DNA from: Colwellia maritima
GTDB lineage: Bacteria > Pseudomonadota > Gammaproteobacteria > Enterobacterales > Alteromonadaceae
DNA: 64,000 nucleotides
Assembly: GCF_022669015.1 (NCBI RefSeq)
Contig: NZ_JAKKSL010000001.1
Location: forward strand, 62,001 to 126,000
Direction of reading: 5' to 3'
The position numbers were made by a program, and so were the translations under genes. The notes under the pieces are model-generated. The model was not told where the DNA came from. It did no database searches and saw only the letters and a program-made list of their open reading frames with translations. Below, in pieces: positions 1 to 9,236 of this stretch (the first letter of the stretch is position 1; each line of letters opens with the position of its first letter).

Positions 1-35
1 ACGGTTGCAGAAAGCGCAAGAGTAAGTTTTTTCAT
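1..35 (-). CDS. Start of an exported protein, truncated by the window edge
   Basis: An ATG at 35 reading leftwards opens a frame beginning M-K-K-L-T-L-A-L-S-A-T, which has the Lys-rich then hydrophobic pattern of a signal peptide. A purine-rich AGAGAG stretch about 10 bases upstream could be its ribosome-binding site. Only about eleven codons lie inside the window, so no family can be assigned. Confidence 0.45.
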   Translation of the reverse strand, partial: MKKLTLALSAT

Positions 36-225
36 AATAATAGTCTCTCTTTATTGTGTAATTATAATTTCTGTTCAGATTATAGGTAAAATAAACCAAG
101 CTGTCGTTACTTTTTTAATTTACCTTTTGATTAACAGACATTCTTAACTGTTGTATTATCAATGCTATGATAATTTCAAATGGATTAAAAAAACACCTTT
201 TTTATCCAAATTCACTGGGAAATTA

Positions 226-528
226 ATGACACGTATCAACATGGAGTCAATAAATTTTATTGACAAAAAAATTTCCATAATTTTTGATCAGCTGTGGTTT
301 CAAGAAGACATTAATACGCTACGTCAACAGATTTTGAATAAAATTAAAGATCATCAGGTAATAGAAATAATTCAGGGCGCAGACAGAGAAAGCTGTCGTT
401 TTACATGGTTAGATACTGAGTTTAACTTACATTTTGACTATTACAGTCAATCCTGTTGGTTTAATACACATGATGAAATAACCTCTTCAAAAATTCAGTC
501 TTTATTCGATCTTCTGGCACAAAATTAA
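226..528 (+). CDS. Small conserved-type hypothetical protein (possibly DUF3630-like)
   Basis: A 100-residue acidic/aromatic protein without a signal peptide or membrane segment. I chose the ATG at 226, preceded by GGGA at a sensible spacing, over an upstream TTG at 151 that would add 25 unconvincing residues. The tail carries a W-L-D-T-E-F / F-D-Y-Y-S-Q-S-C-W-F pattern recalling the small DUF3630 family of marine gammaproteobacteria, but I hold that only loosely. Its stop is one base before the start of the DUF523 gene, so the two are probably cotranscribed. Function unknown. Confidence 0.6.
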   Translation: MTRINMESINFIDKKISIIFDQLWFQEDINTLRQQILNKIKDHQVIEIIQGADRESCRFTWLDTEFNLHFDYYSQSCWFNTHDEITSSKIQSLFDLLAQN

Positions 529-529
529 T

Positions 530-1000
530 ATGGCTATATTTGACAAAATACTTCTGAGTCGATGCTTTTTAGGCGACAATGTTCGCTACAATAGTGAAAT
601 ACTTGCTTTACGCTCTCCATTACTAAAAATATGGCAACAAGAAAACCGGATCATTCCTATTTGCCCAGAGGTAGCGGGTGGTTTGTCTGTACCTAGGGAG
701 CCTGCAGAACAACAACCGAATAGTGGCCAAATCATCACAATATCAGGTAGTAATGTAAGTAAGGCTTTTAATGAGGGTGCAAACAAAGCATTACTACTAT
801 GTCAGCAACACAGTATTCGATTTGCAGTGCTCAAAGAATCAAGTCCTTCTTGTGGTAGCACACTTATTTATGATGGCTCTTTTTCAAATACAAAAATACC
901 TGGTCAAGGGGTCACAAGTGTACTGCTCACTCAAGCAGGTATTCGAGTTTTTTCTGAAAATAATTTAGACGAGTTAGCAAAATTATTAGATAAAAATTAA
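530..1000 (+). CDS. DUF523 family protein
   Basis: This 156-residue protein matches the DUF523 (YbbK-type) family along its whole length. It has an N-terminal L-S-R-C-F-L-G-D-N-V-R-Y-N motif, a central C-P-E-V-A-G-G-L-S-V-P-R-E-P motif, and a later L-K-E-S-S-P-S-C-G-S motif. The conserved cysteines in all three blocks suggest a metal- or thiol-dependent role, but the family has no firmly established activity. It starts one base after the preceding small gene, in an apparent two-gene operon, and is followed by the convergent GGDEF gene. Confidence 0.85.
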   Translation: MAIFDKILLSRCFLGDNVRYNSEILALRSPLLKIWQQENRIIPICPEVAGGLSVPREPAEQQPNSGQIITISGSNVSKAFNEGANKALLLCQQHSIRFAVLKESSPSCGSTLIYDGSFSNTKIPGQGVTSVLLTQAGIRVFSENNLDELAKLLDKN

Positions 1001-1015
1001 CCTAACGGCTATCCC

Positions 1016-1984
1016 CTAAAAGATATTCTTTCGACTTCGAGTAATAAGTTGATTTAACGTTTCTTTATTTTGCATTTCACTAATACCACATGAAATACTC
1101 ACTTTGGGTAACCTAACCCCTGACTGCACACTCACAAAACGGAGTTTTTCAACGCCTTGTTTAATTTTTTGTGCAATCTCATTTGCAATGCCGCCATCAA
1201 CATCCGGAAGTAAAATAATAAATTCATCACTTGCCGAACGAACAGGTAAACCACTGCCCTCAACATAGCTAGTCACTTTTTTAGCAATTTTTGACAAAAT
1301 AACATCACCAATTAATGCACCAAAACGTTCACTGAATGAATTAAAATGATCAACACTGATCACAATAGCAGCAATACTTCTATCTGCATCATCACTAAGC
1401 CAAGTATCTACATGTTTAGACATCGATTGTCGGTTATGTAAACCTGTAATAGGATCTAAACATATTTCCTTACGTGCCTCCTCCAACTCATTAGATAAGT
1501 TTTGCGCATGTATTTTTACACCCTCGATTTGTTCAACTAGCGCTTGTTGTTGCTTTTTAAAAGTAATTGAGGCTTTATGAAGCTGAGATATCGCTTGCTT
1601 CATTTCATTTTGATTACTCGACATTAACGAAGGAATGCTATTATCAATTTGCTCAATAAAGTCTTGCGTATCTGATTTGGATTGCTGACAATTATTTTGA
1701 ACTTCAATGAATAATGATGACAGGTCGGAAATGATTTCTGTTCTAAACTTACTTTGTTTTAGTAAGAAATCTTTATATAATTGTTCCATAAAAAAGCTGT
1801 CTAAAGGCTTTCCTGACAGGAGTAAATGCTTAATATTAGCAGTTAATAGCGGTTTAGAATTTTTACAATATTCATAACTAACCGCATAATTTATGGGATT
1901 TACAGGCAAGCTCCATTGGTGCAACTGGGCAACTGCCAATTTCATTGTTTTATTTGCTTGCGTTATTGTGTCGTGATACTTCAC
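1016..1984 (-). CDS. GGDEF-domain protein with a degenerate active site
   Basis: A cytoplasmic 322-residue protein with no membrane segment. Residues 1 to about 175 are helical and probably coiled-coil, a likely sensory or dimerisation region. From about 175 there is a GGDEF domain with the entry motif L-D-P-I-T-G-L-H-N-R. The signature loop reads S-A-S-D-E-F instead of G-G-D/E-E-F: both glycines are replaced while the metal-binding acidic pair is kept. Diguanylate cyclase activity is therefore doubtful, and a GTP- or c-di-GMP-binding signalling role is possible. It is convergent with the DUF523 gene and divergent from the DUF885 lipoprotein gene. Confidence 0.85.
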   Translation of the reverse strand: MKYHDTITQANKTMKLAVAQLHQWSLPVNPINYAVSYEYCKNSKPLLTANIKHLLLSGKPLDSFFMEQLYKDFLLKQSKFRTEIISDLSSLFIEVQNNCQQSKSDTQDFIEQIDNSIPSLMSSNQNEMKQAISQLHKASITFKKQQQALVEQIEGVKIHAQNLSNELEEARKEICLDPITGLHNRQSMSKHVDTWLSDDADRSIAAIVISVDHFNSFSERFGALIGDVILSKIAKKVTSYVEGSGLPVRSASDEFIILLPDVDGGIANEIAQKIKQGVEKLRFVSVQSGVRLPKVSISCGISEMQNKETLNQLITRSRKNIF

Positions 1985-2138
1985 CTTTTGGCCTCTATGG
2001 TTTTATCACTCTAGCGCTCTATGGCACCTACTATACTGATTCTCTAGTATTTGAATCTAAATATCTACTAAATTCATTGTAAAATTTATCATGAATGCTG
2101 CTAAAGTATGGGAGTCGTATTCACATGAGTAAATTTCA

Positions 2139-3925
2139 ATGAAACACTTTTTACCCTTTTTTTATGTATTTTTCTTATTAAGCTGTAGCAACACAAATCA
2201 TTCACAGCCCAAAGAAGTTATCACAACTGTTGATCAACAGCTACAACAACTAATTAATATATATCAAATTTTTTATCAAAACAGCAGTCCATTTAACGAC
2301 CCTAAAGCGGGAGGAAATAATGCCAAACTACCTAATTTGTCTTCCGAATTTCTGGCAAAACAAAATTCAAAACGAAGAAATATCTATAAAGCTTTAACTA
2401 AAATTAATGTTGAAAAGCTAAGTGTAGACAACAAGATTAATCATGCAGTATTAACTTATACGCTGAAAAACCAATTAGATAATTATCAAAATAAAGAACA
2501 CTACATGCCCTTAACGGCTGAATCCGGTTTTCATGTTTGGATTGCTAATATTAGCCGACAAATTAATTTAAAAAGTTTACAAGATTATCAAGACTACATA
2601 TCAAAATTGCGCGCCATTCCACTATACTTTGATCAACAAATATCTTGGATGAATTTAGGAATAGAAGAAGGTATTACTCAACCTAAAGTAGTATTAAACG
2701 GGTATGAACAATCCATTATTGCCTTTATCGAAAAAGAGGTAACGGATAGTGTTTATTATACTCCTTTCAAAGAAATTTCTGACTATATCCCGATAGAAAT
2801 TCAGAGAAAAATTCAGGCAGAAGCCCAAAATATTATAGCCGAACAAGTAATACCTGCTTATCAAAAATATTATGATTTTATGGTGAATCGTTATATACCA
2901 AATGCACGAGATAATATTGCCGCTACCTCCTTGCCTAATGGCAAAAATTATTACCAAAACCGTGTTGAGCATTACACCACAATTAATATTACCGCTGCGC
3001 AGATACATCAAATAGGCTTAGCGGAAGTTAAACGTATCCGTGCTGAAATGGATGAGATAATAAAGTCCGTCTCGTTTGAGGGAGACTTTTCAGCCTTTAT
3101 TGATTTTTTACGAAATGATAAACAATTTTATGCAACAACGCCTGTTGGTTTACTCAAAGAGGCATCATATATTGCAAAAAAAATGGATGCTAAACTCCCT
3201 TCTCTCTTCAAAACATTACCAAGAACCCCATATGGTGTCATTAAAGTCCCCGATAATATAGCGCCTAAATATACAACAGGACGTTATTCTGGACCTGCTC
3301 GCGATGACCAAGCGGGTAATTATTGGGTTAATACTTATCGATTAGATAGACGACCTTTATATGTCCTTCCTGCTCTCACCTTACATGAAGCAGTGCCTGG
3401 TCATCATTTACAAGGTTCTATTGCGAATGAAATGAAGAATGTTCCAAAATTTCGAAACCGTGTTTATATTTCAGCTTTTGGTGAGGGTTGGGGACTATAT
3501 TCTGAATATTTAGGGATTGAAGCGGAATATATGAAAATGCCTATCAGGATTTTGGGCGATTAACCTATGAAATGTGGCGAGCTTGTCGCCTTGTTGTCGA
3601 TACAGGTATGCATGCACAAGGGTGGTCAAGACAACAGGCCATGGATTATCTAGCCAATAACACAGCATTATCACTACATAACGTACAAACAGAAATTGAT
3701 CGATATATTTCATGGCCTGGACAAGCGTTATCGTACAAAATTGGTGAGTTGACAATTAAGCGTTTACGTAAAAAAGCAGAAGATGCTTTAGGAGAAAGTT
3801 TTGATTTACGTGATTTTCATGACCAAGTATTAAAAAATGGTTCTATGCCGTTAAGTATGTTAGAAACAATAATTAATCAATATATAACAGAAAAAGTTGA
3901 AAACGTACAAGAGAATAAGAAGTAA
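2139..3925 (+). CDS. DUF885 family lipoprotein, putative metallopeptidase-like (one frame error)
   Basis: The N-terminus has a hydrophobic segment ending L-L-S-C-S, a lipobox, so the protein is probably an outer- or periplasmic-membrane lipoprotein of about 595 residues. The body matches the DUF885 family, including the hallmark H-E-A-V-P-G-H-H-L-Q segment and the downstream G-E-G-W-G-L-Y motif. These resemble zinc-peptidase motifs, although the substrate of DUF885 proteins is not established. The reading frame breaks at the A-run 3534-3537. Adding one A joins the N-terminal part to the C-terminal part (D-F-G-R-L-T-Y-E-M-W-R-A-C-R-L-V-V-D-T-G), so I treat this as one gene with a homopolymer error. 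Confidence 0.85.
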
Positions 3926-4228
3926 AATAAGGATAAAAGGTAGGCAAGGAAGCCACGCAAAATAAGCCGAGGAAGACAGTAGACTGTTTAAAATAGAAGA
4001 GCCCCCACTACATCTAAATTTGGCAGTACCGCTGTCATAGGTTTCCCGTTAGACCGGTTACTTTGCGTCTCTAGTTTTCACTAGATTTGCCCTTGTCGAG
4101 CTTTAGAAGCTCAAATTCATTATAGCCTCTCATTTCTATTTGTAAACAAATAACTAACATCCTAATGCTATTCAAGTTAAAATAACCGCGGTTACTCTTC
4201 TAACATTGTGTTTTTACTCAGGTAAATA
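3926..4228. other. Intergenic region holding the riboswitch and divergent start signals
   Basis: Apart from the minus-strand riboswitch at 4021-4110, this 303-base gap contains a short palindrome near 3977-3988 (ACAGT-AG-ACTGT). The AT-rich 4110-4228 stretch must contain both the riboswitch promoter (leftward) and the promoter of the TPR/GGDEF gene (rightward). No strong terminator is visible for the DUF885 gene. Confidence 0.5.
4021..4110 (-). ncRNA. Cyclic di-GMP-I (GEMM) riboswitch, apparently orphan
   Basis: Read on the minus strand, this stretch carries the conserved core of the c-di-GMP-I riboswitch in order. These are GGGCAAA, a CTAGT-GAAA-ACTAG hairpin (the GNRA-type P2 cap), GACGCAAAG, CCGGTCTAA, a short hairpin around GGGAAACC, and TATGACAGCGG-TAC closing the P3-type helix. 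The match covers both ligand-binding helices. Transcription would run leftwards into 3926-4020, which contains no credible ORF, and then antisense to the 3' end of the DUF885 gene. The nearest minus-strand gene is the GGDEF gene starting at 1984, about 2 kb away. What it controls cannot be read from the sequence. Confidence 0.85.
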
Positions 4229-6116
4229 ATGAAAAAAATATCTAATTTTTCTAAGATCATATTGATCTATGCTCTATTAACTATGAGTTTCAGTGTGATC
4301 TCTACTGAACGAACACTTTCGCAAAAAGATCGACTTATAGATCAAGTCGAACTTTTATTCACAAAAGATGATGAAAAACTCAATTATGATGAGGTGTTAA
4401 CGTTAAGCAATAAAATTATCATTCAACGAGAAGAATATCCAAACGAAATCATTGCAAAAACCTACTTACTGCTTTCTCATGTAACCAGTAACAAAGGCGA
4501 ATTAGAAACAGCTTATCAGTTTGTTCAAGATGGTTTAGCTGCTAGGCCTGGACAAAAACAAGTAAAATGGTGTTTACAAATAAAACTAGCCAGTATTCTT
4601 TCAGCTAAAAAACGCTATAAGCAATTGTTATCGACTGCTCAACAAGCTATAGAAATGCCTCAAGATAAAGAGAACATAAGGTATTTGCTTTTTGCTTTAA
4701 GCTATCGAAGTGTGGCATATGCCATGTTAAATCAGTATGAAAATGCGCTAAATGATTTGCAAAAAGTGGAATCTATTATCAAAGAAAACCCTTTATTTGC
4801 AGAGCACATCGCTTTATTAACCATTTTAGCCAATACTTACTATCACTTAACTGATTACCAAACAGCCCTGACGATGAATCTAAAAATTTTACAATTACGT
4901 TTTAGATTAAAAAAATTAGACAATGTTGAACAAACCTATTATCACTTAGCCAATACTTATTATCGTTTAAATCGATTTAACGATGCTTATAACGCCTTTT
5001 GGGAGTCCAAAAGATATGCTAAAAATAAATCATCCAAAATACATATGGCTTACGCTAGCCAAGGGTTAGGTTTGACATTAATTAAACAAAAACAACTTAC
5101 TAATGCAAAAGCTGAACTTGAACAAGCAAAAAGATTATTCTATTACAACAACCTAAGTGCACCTTATTTAGAAACCATCGTGTCGTTAGCGTTAATTAGC
5201 AATTTAACAAATGATAAGCATACCGAATTCAGCTTACTGCAAGAAGCAGAAGACCTAACCAGTAATCTTACCAATGAGCTATCGGATGACTATATTATTC
5301 TATATCAATTGCTTGCGGAGTATTTCATAGATAAAAATCAAATTAATGAAGCATACTTTTGGCAGAAAAAGTATAGTACGTCTTTACTTAAATCGAAGAA
5401 AGCATTTAAATCGAATACTTCCCAAACAACAAAACATACCATTAAATCAGCAAAATCAGCAAACATTTTAGCCAGTGCAAAAACACGTGATTTAGCGGTA
5501 AAAATAGCAGAACAAAGCGCCTCAGCCGCCACTTATTCAGCAAAAAATGACCAACAAAAAAACCTTATTTTTATTCTATCAACCCTAGCATTTTTATTAC
5601 TTTGTTCAGTCATATTCTTATGGTTGAAAGATCGAGCCAAAAAATTCCAAAAAGCACATGACGCCATAGAAAAGCCTAGCGATGTAATCGCCACTCCAGT
5701 TCAAACGAAAGAACTGTATGAACAAAACTTTAATATGGCTAGAAAGTATTCATACCCTCTAACGTTAAGCTATATTTCAATTAGTAATTGGCAAGAGTTA
5801 ACCTTTCAATTTAATAAAAAAATAGTCAATGAGGTTACTCGTGAAATAGCCAGTGTAATCAATAAACATATTAATGAATTTGAAAGTCTTGGCTTAGTCA
5901 ATGAAGGAGAATATTTACTTATTTTTCCTCACCAAAGATAAAAAGGAAGTATCCCAAGTTATAGAAAAATTAGTATTAGATATAAAGCTAAGATTTTTTG
6001 CAAATTTAGGCGAATTTTCGGTCATTATTGCTTATGCTATTGAAAGTCCTAACTTTCAAGATATCGACCCATACATTTATCTATCACAATTAAGTGACTC
6101 AATAAAAATAGCCTAA
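4229..6116 (+). CDS. Exported TPR sensor with a vestigial GGDEF-like domain (one frame error)
   Basis: A protein of about 628 residues. Residues 1-26 form a signal peptide. Residues about 60-390 are tetratricopeptide-type helical repeats (for example Y-Q-T-A-L-T-M-N-L-K and R-L-N-R-F-N-D-A-Y-N-A-F). A single transmembrane segment lies near 445-467. The cytoplasmic remainder has the fold pattern of a GGDEF domain, but the signature position reads N-E-G-E-Y and the catalytic loop is lost. The architecture matches periplasmic-TPR/inner-membrane signalling proteins of Alteromonadales. The frame breaks in the T-run near 5923-5927; removing one T continues into T-K-D-K-K-E-V-S-Q. It lies divergent to the c-di-GMP riboswitch, and the next gene follows after 13 bases. 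Confidence 0.75.
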
Positions 6117-6129
6117 AACAAGGTGCACT

Positions 6130-6627
6130 ATGATAGCTGTGTTAATAATTACTGCTTTATTTGTTGTGATCTGTATTTATCTTTTCTTTAAAACAGAGAA
6201 ATTACAGCGCACTTTAACTATAATAAATCGCGAGATGGCAAAAGCGCAAAAAGATAATGATATCTTGTCTAAGTCTATCGCTATCGTTGCAGGTAATACC
6301 GAAGAATCGGTTAAAAACAGGCTACAACGTCTACTTGATAATACTCAATGTCAAAACACGGCCGGCGTATTAACGCTTAGTAAACCCTTTTTTAATAATT
6401 ACTCTTTCATTTTTAAGGCATGCCTTAAAAAGAAGGAAGTGCTTCACTCATCAACAAAAAAATGCTTTTCATCAAAAGGGAATGACGTTTATCAAAACTT
6501 TATTGATTCCGTAATAAAAAATGATCCCCAAATACTGAGGTTATGGAATACAAATAATTTTATTGGTTTTATTTCGTTAGTAGAGGCATTATTAGTGAAA
6601 TACGAAGAAAAGAGTAACAATGCTTAA
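6130..6627 (+). CDS. Single-pass membrane protein of unknown function
   Basis: A 165-residue protein with an N-terminal transmembrane segment (residues about 2-21, rich in I, L, V, F). A charged, probably coiled-coil stretch (about 25-75) follows, then a C-terminal part I do not recognise. It begins 13 bases after the TPR/GGDEF-like gene on the same strand, so it is probably the second gene of that operon and may be its membrane partner. No catalytic motif is visible. Confidence 0.65.
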   Translation: MIAVLIITALFVVICIYLFFKTEKLQRTLTIINREMAKAQKDNDILSKSIAIVAGNTEESVKNRLQRLLDNTQCQNTAGVLTLSKPFFNNYSFIFKACLKKKEVLHSSTKKCFSSKGNDVYQNFIDSVIKNDPQILRLWNTNNFIGFISLVEALLVKYEEKSNNA

Positions 6628-6661
6628 AGCATTAAGATCGGTAGTAAAGTAGATTAGTGGA

Positions 6662-6919
6662 TTAACTTCTAATACAGATATTTGGCGATGTATCTATCTC
6701 ACCTTCTATTGTAATAGTGGCAGCATTACCGTTACATTCCAGTATTGCTAAATTGCCTAGATGACTCTGGCGAATATAAACAAGATCATAACCAAACTGC
6801 GCTAAGCTGCTTGCAGCAAATTTTTGAGCTAATGATAGTTGAGTCCACAAAGTACTAGTGTCGTCACTATGTTGCTCTCGCCTTTCTAGTAATGCTTCTC
6901 TTTGAATGCTAGCTTGCAT
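6662..6919 (-). CDS. Small cytoplasmic protein of unknown function
   Basis: An 85-residue protein with a charged N-terminal helix and a compact C-terminal part ending I-T-I-E-G-E-I-D-T-S-P-N-I-C-I-R-S. It lies alone between two plus-strand genes and is read on the minus strand. The clean start, the stop, and the protein-like composition argue for a real gene. I recall similar short proteins in marine Alteromonadales but cannot name a family. Confidence 0.55.
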   Translation of the reverse strand: MQASIQREALLERREQHSDDTSTLWTQLSLAQKFAASSLAQFGYDLVYIRQSHLGNLAILECNGNAATITIEGEIDTSPNICIRS

Positions 6920-7093
6920 ATGAATCTCAAAATTTAACCATCAACACCAACATTAATATTGGTAAGTGTGTTATATCTACAAAATCAAACAAATATGAAG
7001 ATAAAATATCCTAATTTCTTTTATACATCAACACTTATAAGTCATTAATCCTGTTATTATAACCTAAATAGTAAAAATATATTGGGTATTAAA

Positions 7094-7951
7094 ATGAGCG
7101 TTATTTTAGATGAGCTACTTTCTTTACTGAAATTAGAGGCGATAGAACAGGGAATTTACCGGGGGCAAAGCCAAGATTTAGGCTTTAAAGCTCTTTTTGG
7201 TGGTCAAGTCATGGGGCAGGCATTATCTGCGGCACAAGAAACCATTAGCGCAGATCGATTCGTGCACTCTCTTCATTCTTATTTTTTAAGAGCGGGTGAT
7301 GCCTCCAAACCGGTTGTTTACGAAGTAGAAGATATCCGAAACGGTGCAAGTTTCAGTACACGAAGAGTGCAAGCAATACAAAATGGTAAAGCCATTTTTT
7401 ATATGACAGCTTCTTTCCAAAAACCTGAAGAAGGCTTTAATCACCAAGATAGCATGCCCACAGTCCCTGGTCCTGAAGGCATCCCTTCTTATAGTGATTT
7501 TATTATCAAAAACCAAAATGCACTCCCCAGAGGAATGCGTGAGAAATTTCTGGCTGAAAAACCGATCGAAATCCGTCCAATCCAACAATATAATTGGCTA
7601 AAACCAGAAAAAACGGATTCTACATACCAAATTTGGTTTAAAACTAACGGAAGCTTACCAGATGACTTGCGTAATCATAGTTGTATGCTTGCCTATGCAT
7701 CTGATTTTCATTTTTTACCGGCTTCGTTGTTACCTCACGGCGCCGCCCATTGGTTGCCCAATTTTCAAATAGCGACCGTTGATCACGCCATGTGGTTTCA
7801 CCGTCCATTTCGGTTTGATGATTGGTTGCTATATTGTATTGACAGCCCATCTGCCGGCAATGGACGAGGGTTAGTACGCGGACAAATTTTTAATCGCGAA
7901 GGTGAATTAGTTGCTTCAACCATGCAGGAAGGGGTTATCAGACAACGATAA
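7094..7951 (+). CDS. tesB: Acyl-CoA thioesterase II
   Basis: The 285-residue protein aligns end to end with E. coli TesB, a double hot-dog enzyme that hydrolyses acyl-CoA to free fatty acid and CoA in the cytoplasm. Visible landmarks are F-G-G-Q-V-M-G-Q-A-L-S-A-A near residue 40, H-S-Y-F-L-R-A-G-D, F-Y-M-T-A-S-F-Q, the second-domain A-S-D-F-H-F-L containing the catalytic Asp, D-H-A-M-W-F-H-R-P-F, and the terminal S-T-M-Q-E-G-V containing the catalytic Gln. I place the start at the ATG at 7094; an in-frame TTG at 7082 adds four residues not expected in the family. Confidence 0.95.
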   Translation: MSVILDELLSLLKLEAIEQGIYRGQSQDLGFKALFGGQVMGQALSAAQETISADRFVHSLHSYFLRAGDASKPVVYEVEDIRNGASFSTRRVQAIQNGKAIFYMTASFQKPEEGFNHQDSMPTVPGPEGIPSYSDFIIKNQNALPRGMREKFLAEKPIEIRPIQQYNWLKPEKTDSTYQIWFKTNGSLPDDLRNHSCMLAYASDFHFLPASLLPHGAAHWLPNFQIATVDHAMWFHRPFRFDDWLLYCIDSPSAGNGRGLVRGQIFNREGELVASTMQEGVIRQR

Positions 7952-7979
7952 CCGGCTATTACGGAGTATTCACTTTTTA

Positions 7980-9227
7980 TTATTCATCGCCGTGTTTCCA
8001 ATCGAATCCTGTAGGATGTTGAAAAACACGTAAATCAAAATGTGGAGCAATTGCTAATAAGTGGTCAAAAACATCCGCTTGAATTGCTTCATATTTAATC
8101 CAATCGGTTGTGTTGGCAAAGCAATATAACTCTAAAGGTAAACCATTTGGGGTTGCGGGTAACTGTCTAACCATCAATGTTAAGTCATTACGAATATTTA
8201 CATTTTCATTTAAATACATTTCTATATAAGCTCGAAATGTTCCTATATTCGTTAACTGCCGAGTATCAATAACATTCAAATCGCCCTCTTGACTTAGCGA
8301 CTTATTTTCAACTTCAAGCTTATGTTTTTTTTCAGTTAAGTAGGTTTTTAATAGACTAGTACTGGCTAAAAAATCAATTTTTTCTAATGAATAAAAGTCA
8401 ATACTACCAATATCTATGAGCAAACTACGCTTAATACGTCTGGCACCGGTATGATACATATTTCGCCAATTTTTAAAGGAATCACTGATTAATGCATAGG
8501 TTGGTACTGTCGTAATAGTTTTATCAAAATTCTGTACTTTAACCGTATTTAAACCAATTTCAATCACATCCCCGTCGGCACCATATTTTGGTAATTCTAT
8601 CCAGTCCCCCGCTACAACCATTTTATTCGCTGAAATTTGAATACTCGCAACCAAGCCTTTAATGGTATCTTGAAAAACCAAAATAAGCACAGCAGTTAAA
8701 GCACCTAAACCACTAAGTAAATAAATGGGTGAACGATTTAGAATAAGGGCAATAATAATTATTATTGCAACAAGATAAACAACTAATTTAATCACTTGAA
8801 TAATAGCGTTTAGCGGCAAATATTTTTGCTTCGCTGTTTCTCTATATAAGCTTTTACTTACATTCAGTATTGCGCTAATGCTATGAGCAACTTGAAAGGT
8901 TAAAAAGATCTTTGCAAACAATACCAATAAACTCGCAACAAGCGACTCACCAGTAAAAATAAGTGGTGTCATCAGTAGAATAAAAATAAAAGGTAATAAC
9001 AATGTTAATCGCGTTAAAACACTATGCTCAATTAAGGTATCGTCCCACGTATTTTGGGTTTTAATAATGATCTTATACGTTAATTTAAGAAGTTGATTTT
9101 TCGCAACATAATAGCTAATCGTAGCAACGAATAAAATAATGAATAACCCTGTAAGCATCGCACTTATTTCAAGGTGCAGTTCACTAACGCCAAGCCCTAA
9201 TAGCCAAGTTGTTATCAATTCATTCAT
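7980..9227 (-). CDS. ybdG: MscS-family mechanosensitive channel, YbdG type
   Basis: A 415-residue inner-membrane protein, the same length as E. coli YbdG (the MscM channel). Several N-terminal transmembrane helices lead to the pore helix and MscS beta domain (G-A-L-T-A-V-L-I-L-V-F-Q-D-T-I-K-G-L near residue 185), then the soluble domain with V-V-A-G-D-W-I-E-L-P and the YbdG-type N-W-R-N-M block. The family opens under membrane tension and protects against osmotic downshock. It lies nine bases downstream of yihG on the same strand, so the two may be cotranscribed. It is convergent with tesB. Confidence 0.9.
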   Translation of the reverse strand: MNELITTWLLGLGVSELHLEISAMLTGLFIILFVATISYYVAKNQLLKLTYKIIIKTQNTWDDTLIEHSVLTRLTLLLPFIFILLMTPLIFTGESLVASLLVLFAKIFLTFQVAHSISAILNVSKSLYRETAKQKYLPLNAIIQVIKLVVYLVAIIIIIALILNRSPIYLLSGLGALTAVLILVFQDTIKGLVASIQISANKMVVAGDWIELPKYGADGDVIEIGLNTVKVQNFDKTITTVPTYALISDSFKNWRNMYHTGARRIKRSLLIDIGSIDFYSLEKIDFLASTSLLKTYLTEKKHKLEVENKSLSQEGDLNVIDTRQLTNIGTFRAYIEMYLNENVNIRNDLTLMVRQLPATPNGLPLELYCFANTTDWIKYEAIQADVFDHLLAIAPHFDLRVFQHPTGFDWKHGDE

Positions 9228-9236
9228 ATTAATCCC

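Noticed and set aside
3936..3990. Plus-strand stretch with ACGCAAA, TAAGCCG and GACAG, resembling part of a second c-di-GMP aptamer.
   Set aside because: It lacks the GGGCAAA block and the paired helices, so it is not a convincing riboswitch.
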